Shown piece by piece: positions 1 through 8,394 of a stretch of DNA of 64,000 bases. Within the stretch, counting starts at the first letter, position 1, and the number at the start of each line of letters is the position of its first letter. The translations under genes and the position numbers were made by a program. A model generated the notes under the pieces. That model saw only the letters and a program-made list of their open reading frames with translations. It ran no database searches and was not told the origin of the DNA. This DNA comes from Bacteroidaceae bacterium (lineage in GTDB: Bacteria > Bacteroidota > Bacteroidia > Bacteroidales > Bacteroidaceae), in NCBI GenBank assembly GCA_017622495.1, contig JAGAQY010000059.1, positions 1 through 64,000 of the forward strand. Direction: 5' to 3'.

Positions 1-185
1 GCAAAATCATACATCGCTATCGCTCGTATGTAGCCGTCCGGATGGCAAACGCGAGTGAAATGATGCGTTTTCGCGTGATTTGCGAGATTCGCGTGAGACA
101 AAAAGCTGCGTGAAACGGGAATATTTTTATAATGCGTTTTCCCTGATTTACAGGGCATTTGTCTCTATTCTATGGTTGCACTGCA

Positions 186-275
186 CATTACCTTCGCGAG
201 GATAAACTATTCTCCTCGCGAGGGTAAAGTATTCTCCTCGCGAGAGTAAAATATTCTCTTCGCGAGGAGAAAATT
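186..275. repeat. Four-unit 22-bp palindromic array (site 1)
   Basis: Four copies of a near-palindrome centred on TCGCGA lie at 194-199, 216-221, 238-243 and 260-265, exactly 22 bp apart, about two helical turns. Unit flanks read like CTCCTCGCGAGGGTAAAG. A second array with the same spacing and copy number is at 10823-10908. The regular phase suggests a protein-binding array, but no function is known to me. The rest of 1-430 holds no convincing gene. Confidence 0.85.
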
Positions 276-434
276 TTTAGTATGGTTAGTATTTTGAAAA
301 AGAATGGTTTGTCGTACTCGTTTTATTAATGGTGATTCTATTGAATGGAAGATGAAATTATAAAAACCTGCTGGGTGGCAGTTGTTTTTTTACTCATTTC
401 AGCTCTTTCGATTTGCTTTTTCCCCTCTAATTTG

Positions 435-464
435 TTGTATATATATAAATATTGGTTAATTTTG
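435..464 (+). promoter_or_regulatory. manC promoter
   Basis: TTG at 435-437, a 19-bp spacer and TAATTTTG at 457-464 match the Bacteroidetes housekeeping promoter (TTG, 19-21 bp, TAnnTTTG). It lies 21 bp before the manC start codon. Confidence 0.7.
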
Positions 465-485
465 CATTATAAATATTGAGCAATT

Positions 486-1550
486 ATGGCATCGAACAAT
501 AACCATTTGGTGATTATGGCGGGCGGTATTGGTAGCCGTTTTTGGCCTATGAGCACACAGGAGCGCCCCAAGCAGTTTATCGACGTGATGGGCTGTGGAC
601 GTACATTGATACAGTTAACGGTAGACCGCTTTGAGGGTGTTTGCCCTAAGGAGAATATCTGGGTGGTGACATCAGAAAAGTATGCGCAGATAGTGCGTGA
701 GCAACTGCCCGAGGTACCTGAAGAGAATATCCTCAAGGAACCATGCCGACGCAATACGGCTCCGTGCATAGCTTATGTGTGTTGGAAGATCAAGACACGT
801 AACCCGAAGGCCAACATAGTGGTGACACCGAGCGACCATGTGGTGATGAACGTGAAGGAGTTTCAGCGTGTCATCACGTCGGCACTCGACTACACGCAGA
901 CATCGGATGCCATACTCACCTTGGGCATGAAGCCTACACGCCCCGAGACTGGATACGGATATATCGAGGCCGATCTGAGCAGTGCATCGGCATCAAACAA
1001 GGAAATATTCCGCGTGGACTCGTTCAAGGAGAAACCTAATGCTGAGACTGCAGCAAAGTATATCCGTCAGAACAACTACTTCTGGAATGCAGGCATATTC
1101 ATCTGGAATGTCAATACCATCGTCAATGCCTTCCGCATATATCAGCCCGAGATTGCTGAGATATTCACTGCGCTGATGCCTCACTACTATACGGAGACCG
1201 AGCAGCAGGAGATTGACCGCCACTTCCCCGAGTGTCCCAACATCTCGGTGGACTATGCCATATTGGAACATTCCGATGAGATCTATGTGTTCCCTGCCGA
1301 CTTTGGCTGGAGCGATCTGGGCACATGGGGTTCACTGCATGTACAGATGGACAAGGACCTTGCCGGCAATGTTGCCATAGGACCCGACATCACGCTTTAC
1401 GAGAGCCGCGGCTGTGTGGTACACACCATACAGGAGAAGAAGGTGGTGATTATCGGACTCGACGGATACATTGTGGCCGAGAATGATGACCGGCTCCTGA
1501 TTTGCAAGCTCGAAGACGAGCAGCGCATCAAGGAGTTCTCGGATAAGTGA
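486..1550 (+). CDS. manC: Mannose-1-phosphate guanylyltransferase
   Basis: Makes GDP-mannose from mannose 1-phosphate and GTP in the cytoplasm, for capsule, O-antigen or glycoprotein sugars. The 354-residue protein has the nucleotidyltransferase signature GGIGSRFWPMS at 13-23, then TPSDH at 114-118, GYGYI at 156-160, FKEKP at 180-184, FWNAGIF at 199-205 and FGWSDLGTW at 273-281. These are the classic positions of this family. The length is that of the short, guanylyltransferase-only type; the C-terminal phosphomannose isomerase domain of bifunctional ManC/AlgA enzymes is absent. It has its own promoter and terminator, so it is probably monocistronic. The family assignment is secure; the choice of symbol is convention. 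Confidence 0.93.
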   Translation: MASNNNHLVIMAGGIGSRFWPMSTQERPKQFIDVMGCGRTLIQLTVDRFEGVCPKENIWVVTSEKYAQIVREQLPEVPEENILKEPCRRNTAPCIAYVCWKIKTRNPKANIVVTPSDHVVMNVKEFQRVITSALDYTQTSDAILTLGMKPTRPETGYGYIEADLSSASASNKEIFRVDSFKEKPNAETAAKYIRQNNYFWNAGIFIWNVNTIVNAFRIYQPEIAEIFTALMPHYYTETEQQEIDRHFPECPNISVDYAILEHSDEIYVFPADFGWSDLGTWGSLHVQMDKDLAGNVAIGPDITLYESRGCVVHTIQEKKVVIIGLDGYIVAENDDRLLICKLEDEQRIKEFSDK

Positions 1551-1556
1551 TAGTTT

Positions 1557-1616
1557 GGGTTGAGGGATAATGGTTGATGGTTGAGGATTGAACGATGAGA
1601 ACATGCTTGCATGTTC
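1557..1616. repeat. GGTTGATG-type word array with hairpin
   Basis: Right after the manC stop, variants of GGTTGATGG and GGTTGAGG repeat about four times. They are followed at 1599-1616 by a perfect 8-bp hairpin, GAACATGC TT GCATGTTC. It is one of many loci in this window where a short word is iterated between genes. Confidence 0.55.
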
Positions 1617-1670
1617 GATGATGATGAAAACAACAACCTGCCAGAGGGTTGACTGTCGATTGTTGAAATA

Positions 1671-1704
1671 GGAAAATCCCCTTGCGTTGGGGATTTTTCC
1701 TTTT
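1671..1704 (+). terminator. manC terminator
   Basis: GGAAAATCCCC at 1671-1681 pairs with GGGGATTTTTCC at 1689-1700 (one bulged T), followed by TTTT. It sits about 120 nt after the manC stop. Confidence 0.7.
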
Positions 1705-1723
1705 AACATATAGGTGAAATCTT

Positions 1724-1754
1724 TTTGGTGGGTAGATATATCCTATTATCTTTG
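1724..1754 (+). promoter_or_regulatory. Promoter of the Ser-rich protein gene
   Basis: TTTG at 1724-1727, 19 bp, then TATCTTTG at 1747-1754: a full match to the Bacteroidetes promoter, 59 bp before the start codon. Confidence 0.8.
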
Positions 1755-1813
1755 CAGTGTCAATAAAGGTCAACAGACCATAGACAATGTTAACCAATTA
1801 AAACAGTAGCGAT

Positions 1814-3196
1814 ATGAAAACGATGAGATTGGCCATGATGTTTGTAGCTTTGGCAGCTATCAGTGCAGAGAGTTATGCAGCGATGAGTTTGCACGACATC
1901 CGTCGCGAGGCACGTTTCCTTACCGACCGCATGGGACACGAACTCGGACTCTCAAACCGTCAGTACAACGACGTGTATGAAATCAACTTTGACTTCCTGT
2001 ATCAGGTGAACGAGGTAATAGACGATGTAGTATATGGATACGACGATGCTATTGACTATTATTACTACCTGCTCGATGTGCGCAACGAAGACCTCATGTA
2101 TGTGCTCCGTAGCCGTCAGTACCGTAGATTCGTCAATCGCGACTACTTCTACCGTCCTATATATATGGTAGGTCGTACGTGGGGAATGCGTATCTGGGAT
2201 CGTTACCACGATCGCAACTACTTCTACTTCAGCATGCCCACATGCTACCACACGTATATTGGTGCCCACTACCGTATTCACTTTACCCACAGCTATTATG
2301 CAGGATTGTATCACCACACTCTGTATCACGGCGCTTTCCGCCTGTGGGGAGGCGGTTTCCATCACCACCACTACGATGGCTGGCACAGCATAGGTAAGAA
2401 GAAGCACATGCATCCCGGCAGTCGTCCCTGGGGCAACGCCAAGAACTATGAGAAGAGTCGTCGCGACCTCAAGGCTGGATACGTGAATATCCCCTCACGT
2501 AACGAGGGTAGCCGTAGAGTAAAGGTTGACTCAGAGGAGAACCGTCGCACAATCGTGACTTCAGATACACCTACACGTACTGGCTCGAGCCGCGCAGAGG
2601 GTACAAGCAGCCGCTCTACCTCTACAGTTACTCGCAGTGGCAACACTTCCTCTTCGCGTCGTAACGATTCGGGTGTGAGCACATCGACTCGCAATAGCGG
2701 TACTACAGGTACTACTCGTACTGGTAACAGCAACTCTACAAGCACTCGCCGTAGCACCTCAGGCACCTCTGTAAAGAGCGATTATAGCAGCAGATCTACT
2801 GGTTCGTCAAGTTCTTCGCGTAGCAGCTCTTCCTCAGTGTCAAGTTCACGCAGCAGCTCTTCAAACAAGAGCAGTGTATCGAGCGGTAGCAGTCGCAGCA
2901 GCTCTTCACGCAGCAGTAGTGTATCGAGTGGCAGTTCACGCAGCAGCTCTTCAAACAAGAGCAGTGTATCGAGCGGTAGCAGTCGCAGCAGCTCTTCAAA
3001 CAAGAGTAGTGTATCGAGTAGCAGTTCACGTAGCAGCTCTTCAAACAAGAGCAGTGTATCGAGTAGCAGTTCACGTAGCAGCTCTTCACGCAGCAGTAGC
3101 GTATCAAGCGGTAGTAGCTCGCGTAGCAGCAGTAACTCAAGCAGCTCACGTGGCGGTAGCAGTAGCTCATCCCGTTCGGGCAGCTCACGCAGATAA
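1814..3196 (+). CDS. Exported protein with Ser/Arg-rich repeat tail
   Basis: Function not recognised. Residues 1-22 look like a signal peptide ending SAESYAA. Residues about 25-200 form a Tyr/His/Arg-rich region with many aromatic residues (for example DDAIDYYYYLLDVR) and His clusters near 165-185. From about residue 250 to the end the protein is almost entirely Ser, Arg, Gly and Asn, built from a 15-residue unit (RSSSSNKSSVSSGSS and variants) repeated six times at 346-435. The tail has the composition of a disordered, possibly surface-exposed or nucleic-acid-contacting segment; that is inference. It is monocistronic, with a strong promoter and a shared terminator. The start codon follows the promoter at a normal distance. 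Confidence 0.8.
   Translation: MKTMRLAMMFVALAAISAESYAAMSLHDIRREARFLTDRMGHELGLSNRQYNDVYEINFDFLYQVNEVIDDVVYGYDDAIDYYYYLLDVRNEDLMYVLRSRQYRRFVNRDYFYRPIYMVGRTWGMRIWDRYHDRNYFYFSMPTCYHTYIGAHYRIHFTHSYYAGLYHHTLYHGAFRLWGGGFHHHHYDGWHSIGKKKHMHPGSRPWGNAKNYEKSRRDLKAGYVNIPSRNEGSRRVKVDSEENRRTIVTSDTPTRTGSSRAEGTSSRSTSTVTRSGNTSSSRRNDSGVSTSTRNSGTTGTTRTGNSNSTSTRRSTSGTSVKSDYSSRSTGSSSSSRSSSSSVSSSRSSSSNKSSVSSGSSRSSSSRSSSVSSGSSRSSSSNKSSVSSGSSRSSSSNKSSVSSSSSRSSSSNKSSVSSSSSRSSSSRSSSVSSGSSSRSSSNSSSSRGGSSSSSRSGSSRR
2849..3118 (+). repeat. 45-bp tandem repeats within the Ser-rich gene
   Basis: Six consecutive 45-bp units begin at 2849, 2894, 2939, 2984, 3029 and 3074. Units alternate between an NK type and an RS type at positions 6-7. 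The period is a multiple of three, so copy-number change keeps the frame. Confidence 0.88.
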
Positions 3197-3216
3197 CTTC
3201 CTGTATAGTGTATAGT

Positions 3217-3245
3217 AAGAGGGTGTTCTCAATGAACACCCTCTT
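3217..3245. terminator. Bidirectional terminator
   Basis: AAGAGGGTGTTC at 3217-3228 and GAACACCCTCTT at 3234-3245 form a perfect 12-bp stem with a 5-nt loop between two convergent genes. The stem ends are A- and T-rich on either side, so it can serve both strands. Confidence 0.85.
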
Positions 3246-3261
3246 CTTGTTGTATAGATGA

Positions 3262-6024
3262 TTACATGTCGTCGAAGAGCTTGGGGATGATGGCCTGCTC
3301 TTTCTTCAGTGTCACCAGGTCGCCCCATGAGGTGATGCCTTCGGCATGCAATACGATGCGCTTGGTGCGTGCATTGTTGTAGAACCGTATGGTGGCGCTT
3401 CCTTGATGATCGGTCTCTATGTCGGGATTCCAGTAGAGCGTGCGGCGATAGTCGGCGCTGTCGGGCAAGGCTGCTTCTGAGTAGTCGCGCTCGTAGTACT
3501 CTGCTACGCGGCTATACCCCCTGAAGGTGGTGTGGCGTGTGCCGTCACGCATGTCGTAAGGAGGTTGGGTAGGACTGTCCTCTCTGGGGAAGTATACGGT
3601 ATGAGCCCATAGCTTGCGGCGGTGCTCGGTGCCCTGATCTTGCTTTATGGGATAGCGCTCGCGCGACACGAGGTTGCTGTATATGCGTATCTCCTTGGGC
3701 AGTTGGTAGAAGTTGAGGTAGTGCTCGCCTCCATCGAGCAGGTATTCTCCGTTGCTGATGCCATTATTCAACTCTTCGGCTCGTACTGCCTGCATCATAT
3801 ACTTACCATACCAAGCGTATGTGAGGCTGTCCTTCGTGGCATTGTTGTCATAAAGATGTATGTAGCGTAGCTCGTCGGGGATACGTGCACGGCTCAATGT
3901 GTAGGTGGCCGTAGGGTCATAATAGCCCTTTGCGGGAGGAGGATTGGTGAGAGCATGCAGGCCACGGTCTATGATGGTGTTGTACTCTTTCACGAAGTCG
4001 ATGACGATGTCGGGGCGGTCGTAGTGTATCTCATAGCTCTGCTTGTTGCGTTTCTTGATGGTGACTTCGTCGATGAGTCCCTCCATGGCGTAGTTGACAT
4101 TCTCGAGTACCTGTAGTTCGTAGTCATCTTCGGGCGAGTGGCTCTCATAATAGCTGTATGGGGTAGGGGCGGGCGAGAAGGCACGGTAGAGCGAGGGGAA
4201 TACATAACGGTACTTCCCCTTCTTGCCCTTCTTGCCGAGTCCGTCAGGTCTCCATATCTCTATGCTGAGTCCGGCCTCGCCCATGAAGTGACGTGGGATG
4301 TCAAAGCTGAATTCACCCCATGAGTTGGCCTGCACCGTGTCGCTGTATTGCACCTGCTCGGACTTCAGTTCAATGACGACCCACGGATTCTCTATGCGCT
4401 TATACTCTTGAGCGTTCCATTTGAATCGCTCTTCTATCAGCTGGTCGGCTACATAACCGTCGATGACATATCCTTTCTCGGGGGCATAGTGTGGTTCCTG
4501 CGCTTTGCCTTTGGCCATGGTCACCCATTCGTAGCGTCGCCATCCCTGTGTGAGCATCAGAAGGTCTATATCGGCGTGCATGATGTTGGGTGAGGTATGG
4601 GCAAAGTAGCTGCCCACATCCTTGATGAATCCTTTGAGGTCAGAGGCAAGCAGCAGTTCGGTGCGTATGTCGCGTGTGTCAAATGTAGGAGCCTGCTCAT
4701 CGGCATCGGTGATGCTCACAGAGAGATGGCTGCGTGTGCCGCCTCCCCATGCAGTGCGTGCTTGCAGTTTTAGTTCTACCTCCTCGAAGGGTTGGAGCGA
4801 GTCGGAGGGCAGCTCGGCATGTATAGTGGGCGTGTTGGCTGCAGGTTGCACGAAGAAGAGGCGGTCGGCCAAAATCTGTCCTTCGGCATCGAACAGCGTA
4901 AACTGGTTTACACCAGGCTGCAGACTCTTGGTGGGGAGTGGCAGGCGTATGATTTGCTTGTTGGCGACAGAGAGTGTGTCAAATGCAGTGAGTGTGCCGC
5001 GGCACTGTAGGCTCCATCCAAGCAGTTGCGGTTGCTGGGTCGCGGACTGTATGGTCACCATATAGCCTGTATACCCTGCTGTGGGTGTTATGCGCAATAC
5101 ATAACCGCTCCCCAGTGGCTCGGGCAGGTGATAGCGGTAGGTCTTCTCCTTGTATATGACGCGTGCCTCGTAGCGCTTGCCTGGTTCGGGAGTAAACTCA
5201 ATGCGTGCGCGGCCTCGATGTCCGGTGAGGAAACTCGTTACAGTCTTGTCATCACATACAATCTCACCCGTCACCTTCTTCTCTCTTCCCCATTGGTCAC
5301 TGGCTTCGATGGCTATTACCGACGTCAGTCCATCGACCAGGTGTCCTCCCTCGGGATAGAACTTCACCTCCAGGTCATCCTTGCGCATCTTGGGATCTGT
5401 CTCGTCGGGGACAGCAAGGCGTGTATGTATGGGGTAATATTCAAACTCGCGTTTGTAGATACCGGCTGTGTCGGGGCGGCTGTATACGGGTACAGTGCGT
5501 GTAAACTGGCAATGGTTGACAGGCGGTACGAGGTCTTGGTGTGCCTCCTTTTCGGAGAGTTGACTAAACTCGCGTTCGATGTCCTTCTCCATGAAGTCGA
5601 AGAGCGTGATGTGCTCATTGCCGAAGTTCATCATGTTGCGTGTGTAGGCACGCAGTTCGTAGTATCCTGTATAGTACTTGTCTTTGAGGGCGAAGGCACC
5701 GTGGCATTGACCGTTCTCCAGACGGAGCTTGAGGGTCTCCATCTCTACACCCTTTTCGTTGAGCAGCTCCACGTAGAGGATACGGCTCACGTCGGTGAGG
5801 CGTAGGGTAGAGGCATTCATCACATAGGCCTTGAACCAGATGGTGTCGCCTATGAAGTAGCTGTGGTTGTCGAGGTGGAGGTAAACCTTTTCCTGTGGAT
5901 AGGCCTGGTTGAAGCTATGGATATTCTTCAGGTACTCCTTGATGCGTATGACTGCACTGTCTGCCTGCCCAAAGGCAAGCAGCGCAGCCCATAATAGGGT
6001 CAATGTGCATAGTGCTTTTCTCAT
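3262..6024 (-). CDS. Large exported MG2-domain-like protein
   Basis: A 920-residue exported protein with a signal peptide at 1-19 (ending LLAFGQ). Near the N-terminus, EKVYLHLDNHSYFIGDTIWF is the hallmark of Bacteroidetes proteins with an alpha-2-macroglobulin MG2-like beta-sandwich, in which an extended chain of Ig-like domains sits in the periplasm or outer membrane. The middle (about 230-480) is beta-rich; a Lys/Gly stretch (KKGKKGK) lies near 610. The end (about 850-905), with WNPDIETDHQGSATIRFYNN, resembles the last sandwich domain of the family. The role is unknown: envelope integrity or protein capture have been suggested for relatives. It lies 16 bp after dedA and is probably co-transcribed with it. 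Confidence 0.75.
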   Translation of the reverse strand: MRKALCTLTLLWAALLAFGQADSAVIRIKEYLKNIHSFNQAYPQEKVYLHLDNHSYFIGDTIWFKAYVMNASTLRLTDVSRILYVELLNEKGVEMETLKLRLENGQCHGAFALKDKYYTGYYELRAYTRNMMNFGNEHITLFDFMEKDIEREFSQLSEKEAHQDLVPPVNHCQFTRTVPVYSRPDTAGIYKREFEYYPIHTRLAVPDETDPKMRKDDLEVKFYPEGGHLVDGLTSVIAIEASDQWGREKKVTGEIVCDDKTVTSFLTGHRGRARIEFTPEPGKRYEARVIYKEKTYRYHLPEPLGSGYVLRITPTAGYTGYMVTIQSATQQPQLLGWSLQCRGTLTAFDTLSVANKQIIRLPLPTKSLQPGVNQFTLFDAEGQILADRLFFVQPAANTPTIHAELPSDSLQPFEEVELKLQARTAWGGGTRSHLSVSITDADEQAPTFDTRDIRTELLLASDLKGFIKDVGSYFAHTSPNIMHADIDLLMLTQGWRRYEWVTMAKGKAQEPHYAPEKGYVIDGYVADQLIEERFKWNAQEYKRIENPWVVIELKSEQVQYSDTVQANSWGEFSFDIPRHFMGEAGLSIEIWRPDGLGKKGKKGKYRYVFPSLYRAFSPAPTPYSYYESHSPEDDYELQVLENVNYAMEGLIDEVTIKKRNKQSYEIHYDRPDIVIDFVKEYNTIIDRGLHALTNPPPAKGYYDPTATYTLSRARIPDELRYIHLYDNNATKDSLTYAWYGKYMMQAVRAEELNNGISNGEYLLDGGEHYLNFYQLPKEIRIYSNLVSRERYPIKQDQGTEHRRKLWAHTVYFPREDSPTQPPYDMRDGTRHTTFRGYSRVAEYYERDYSEAALPDSADYRRTLYWNPDIETDHQGSATIRFYNNARTKRIVLHAEGITSWGDLVTLKKEQAIIPKLFDDM

Positions 6025-6040
6025 ACAGCAGGTGTGTGGC

Positions 6041-6670
6041 CTACTTCTTCTTTATACCTTTATATATAATATAGCCTAAGGCGAGAGCTACAACGGCGAT
6101 GATGACGTATCCTATCTCGTGGCTATATTCGGTGACGGTGCTGATGAGCTGCTCTTCGGGTACTATGGCTTCGAGGTACCAGCCGAGGGCAGCAAGCACG
6201 GCATTCCATATACCTGCGCCAAGGGCTGTGAAGGCGATGAACTTGGCTATTCCCATCTTGGCCAGTCCGGCAGGGATGGAGATAAGCTGGCGCACGGCAG
6301 GTACGAGACGTCCTGTGAAGGTGGCGATGGCTCCGTGTTTGCGGAAAAACTTCTCGGCAGTCTCTACCTTGGCCTGGTCGAGCAGGCACATGTGTCCGAT
6401 GCGGCTGTTGGCAAATTTATATACAATAGGTTTGCCGAGCCATAAGGCCAGATAGTAGTTGACGAGGGCACCGATGATAGCACCTACCGTGGCAAAGAAG
6501 ATGACGAGCCACACGTTGAGCTCGCCCGTTGCTGCAGCCTTGTAGGCGGCAGGAGGCACTACTACCTCGGAGGGGAAGGGGATGAATGAACTTTCGATAG
6601 CCATCAGCAATGTGATGGTCCAATAGTTAAGGTTGTCAAGACACCATTGTATGAATTGTACTGATTCCAT
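6041..6670 (-). CDS. DedA-family membrane protein
   Basis: A 209-residue DedA/VTT-family integral membrane protein. The re-entrant motif PFPSE is at 31-35 and the signature TGRLVPAVRQ at 119-128, followed by IPAG at 132-135, as in the family. Several hydrophobic segments follow, the last at about 185-205 before a KKK end. Members recycle or flip undecaprenyl phosphate or other lipids across the inner membrane, and some are needed for envelope and pH homeostasis; which substrate this one uses cannot be told. It lies 93 bp after the TPR gene and 16 bp before the MG2-like gene. Confidence 0.88.
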   Translation of the reverse strand: MESVQFIQWCLDNLNYWTITLLMAIESSFIPFPSEVVVPPAAYKAAATGELNVWLVIFFATVGAIIGALVNYYLALWLGKPIVYKFANSRIGHMCLLDQAKVETAEKFFRKHGAIATFTGRLVPAVRQLISIPAGLAKMGIAKFIAFTALGAGIWNAVLAALGWYLEAIVPEEQLISTVTEYSHEIGYVIIAVVALALGYIIYKGIKKK

Positions 6671-6758
6671 ATTGTTTTTATTTTGCGCTTGGTAGTTTTA
6701 TTTGGGGCACATTGCTGCTTCGCAGCGGTTGAGGGTTTGTGGTTGAGGCTTTATGGCT

Positions 6759-6784
6759 AATTTTCAATTCTCAATTTTCAATTG
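6759..6784. repeat. AATTTTCAATTCTC word array overlapping a stop codon
   Basis: The word CAATT(T/C) is iterated three times. The minus-strand TPR gene ends inside it: its last residues QLKIEN and the stop codon are encoded by the array, so the array has replaced the original 3' end of the gene or has been recruited into it. Confidence 0.65.
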
Positions 6785-8191
6785 CTTTAGTCTCTCTATC
6801 ATGCTGTCGGCACTCTCGCCTTGGGCTGGGGTGAGGTTAAATATCTCGTATGTCTTTTGCGGACAGTGGGCAAGGGATTGGGCAAGAGTCTCGCGGAAGC
6901 TTTCTGTGTGTAGTGTCCATTCGCAGTAGCAGAGATAGGGGTATAGCACCTCGGCCTCTATGGCAGGATTGTCCTTGAGCAGTCTCAGTATGTAGTGGCT
7001 CATCTCGCAGTGTCCGTTCTCGAGCATCGACACACCAATAAGGAAGAGCGAGCGCTCCACGTTGTCGGCATTGAGGTCGAGCGCATGGAGAAACAGTTCG
7101 GAACTTTCCTCGTATTGTCCCTGGCACAGCAGCTCGTGCCCCTTCATGATGATGAGTTCGGCATTGTCAGGGTATATCTTGAGAGCCTCGTCGGTATAGG
7201 TAGCCGCTTTGGCGTGTAGCCCCATGCGGCTGAATATGAGCGACATCTGGCTGTATATCTGTGCCTGCTCCTCGCTGCCTTCAGGGATAGTGCCGAGTGC
7301 TTGGGTGAAGTAGTCGAGTGCTGCCTCGTCGTCGCCTCTGTTTACACGGCACATGCCCATGTGGAAGAGTGGGTCTACCGTTTCGGGGTAACGCTCATGT
7401 ATGGTGTGGTAATACTCTTCGGCACGTTCGTAGTTGCCGAGGTTGAAGTAGCAGTTGGCCACTGCATACAGCGCATAGTAGCATTCGTCGCCATTGATGG
7501 CAATGACAAATTCGAAGGCCTCGATGGCTTTGTCATACTCTTCGCGGCGGAAGTATATCTTGCCCAGTTCTTCCCAGTAGAGGGTAGAGTAGGGGTCGAT
7601 GTCGAGCAGGCGGTTGTAGAGTGTGATGGCCTCGTCGAAACGCTCTTGGCGGGCGTGACTGTAGGCGGCCGACTCGGTGAGAATCTTGTTGTCGGGGTAG
7701 CGGCGTATGGCCTCCTCAATCCATAGGTTGGCCATATCGTTCTGCTCATTGTCTACCAGCAGGTCTATGATGTCGGCATAGGTGTCGGCCTCGTAGTTTT
7801 CCTCCTCGATGAGTGCTCTCAGTAGCGCTTCGGCCTGGGAGTACTGCTGTGCCGATAGCAGTAGTTCGGAACGCAGAAACATCACCTCGCGGTCGCTCTG
7901 GTCGGTTATGCTGTCAAGGATGTGGCGAGCCTCGGTAGGATGTCCGTTGATGAGTCGTGCACGTGCCTTGAAGATGAGTGCGTCGAGGTTGTCGGGATGT
8001 AGGCGCAGCGCATAGTCGAGTGCTGCCTCGGCCTTCCGGGAGTCGCCCTGCATGGCATAATATTCGGCGATGTCGGTAAGCTCCGTCGCCTCAAAGTAGT
8101 AGTGGCGGTCGCCTGCCTTCATCTCCTCGTAGCGTGTCAGCAGTTGCTTGAACTCGGGTTTGTCGAAATATGATGCGAACTGATCTCTCAT
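6764..8191 (-). CDS. Tetratricopeptide-repeat protein
   Basis: A 475-residue cytoplasmic protein (no signal peptide) of about ten TPR helix pairs running from residue 45 to 400. Typical units are RKAEAALDYALRLHPDNLDA and DEAITLYNRLLDIDPYSTLY, which show the W/L-G-Y-A-F-A-P pattern. TPRs bind partner proteins; no catalytic domain is visible. It starts with MRDQFASYFDKPEF and ends in an intergenic word array. It leads the probable TPR-dedA-MG2 group, although I could not find a clear promoter in the 200 bp upstream. Confidence 0.82.
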   Translation of the reverse strand: MRDQFASYFDKPEFKQLLTRYEEMKAGDRHYYFEATELTDIAEYYAMQGDSRKAEAALDYALRLHPDNLDALIFKARARLINGHPTEARHILDSITDQSDREVMFLRSELLLSAQQYSQAEALLRALIEEENYEADTYADIIDLLVDNEQNDMANLWIEEAIRRYPDNKILTESAAYSHARQERFDEAITLYNRLLDIDPYSTLYWEELGKIYFRREEYDKAIEAFEFVIAINGDECYYALYAVANCYFNLGNYERAEEYYHTIHERYPETVDPLFHMGMCRVNRGDDEAALDYFTQALGTIPEGSEEQAQIYSQMSLIFSRMGLHAKAATYTDEALKIYPDNAELIIMKGHELLCQGQYEESSELFLHALDLNADNVERSLFLIGVSMLENGHCEMSHYILRLLKDNPAIEAEVLYPYLCYCEWTLHTESFRETLAQSLAHCPQKTYEIFNLTPAQGESADSMIERLKQLKIEN

Positions 8192-8195
8192 GTAG

Positions 8196-8394
8196 CTTGT
8201 AAGTTTTTGAGTTTTTAAGTTTGTAAGTTTTAGAATGGCTGTCTTTTTTTTTTTGATATTTAAATGGTAACAAATAAAAAGTAACTTTGTTTAATTTAAG
8301 TTATCACAAGCTAATAAACTCATAAACATGGAAGTTAGATGCCAGTATCGGACAATAAACTTAATAACTTAAAAACTCAAAAACTCATAAACTT
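8196..8394. repeat. Inverted word-array pair between the TPR gene and glnS
   Basis: The arm at 8196-8234 iterates GTAAGTTTTTGAGTTTTT. The arm at 8355-8394 iterates the reverse complement type (AACTTAAAAACTCAAAAAC). The 120 bp between them are AT-rich and without a gene. This paired-arm architecture recurs elsewhere in the window. Confidence 0.65.

Noticed and set aside
186..275. CRISPR array
   Set aside because: Repeat units directly abut at 22 bp with no unique spacers, and no cas gene is present. The same applies to 10823-10908 and to the 45-bp coding repeats.
2782..3239. Minus-strand Leu/Cys-rich frames across the Ser repeats
   Set aside because: The complement of a repetitive Ser/Arg coding region always gives such repeats; the plus-strand gene has promoter, signal peptide and terminator.
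5026..5805. 259-codon plus-strand frame within the MG2-like gene
   Set aside because: Antisense to a family-typical protein; no promoter or signal.
8282..8289. TAACTTTG as a plus-strand promoter
   Set aside because: It points into the 3' end of glnS with no gene to serve and no -33; likely chance in AT-rich sequence.
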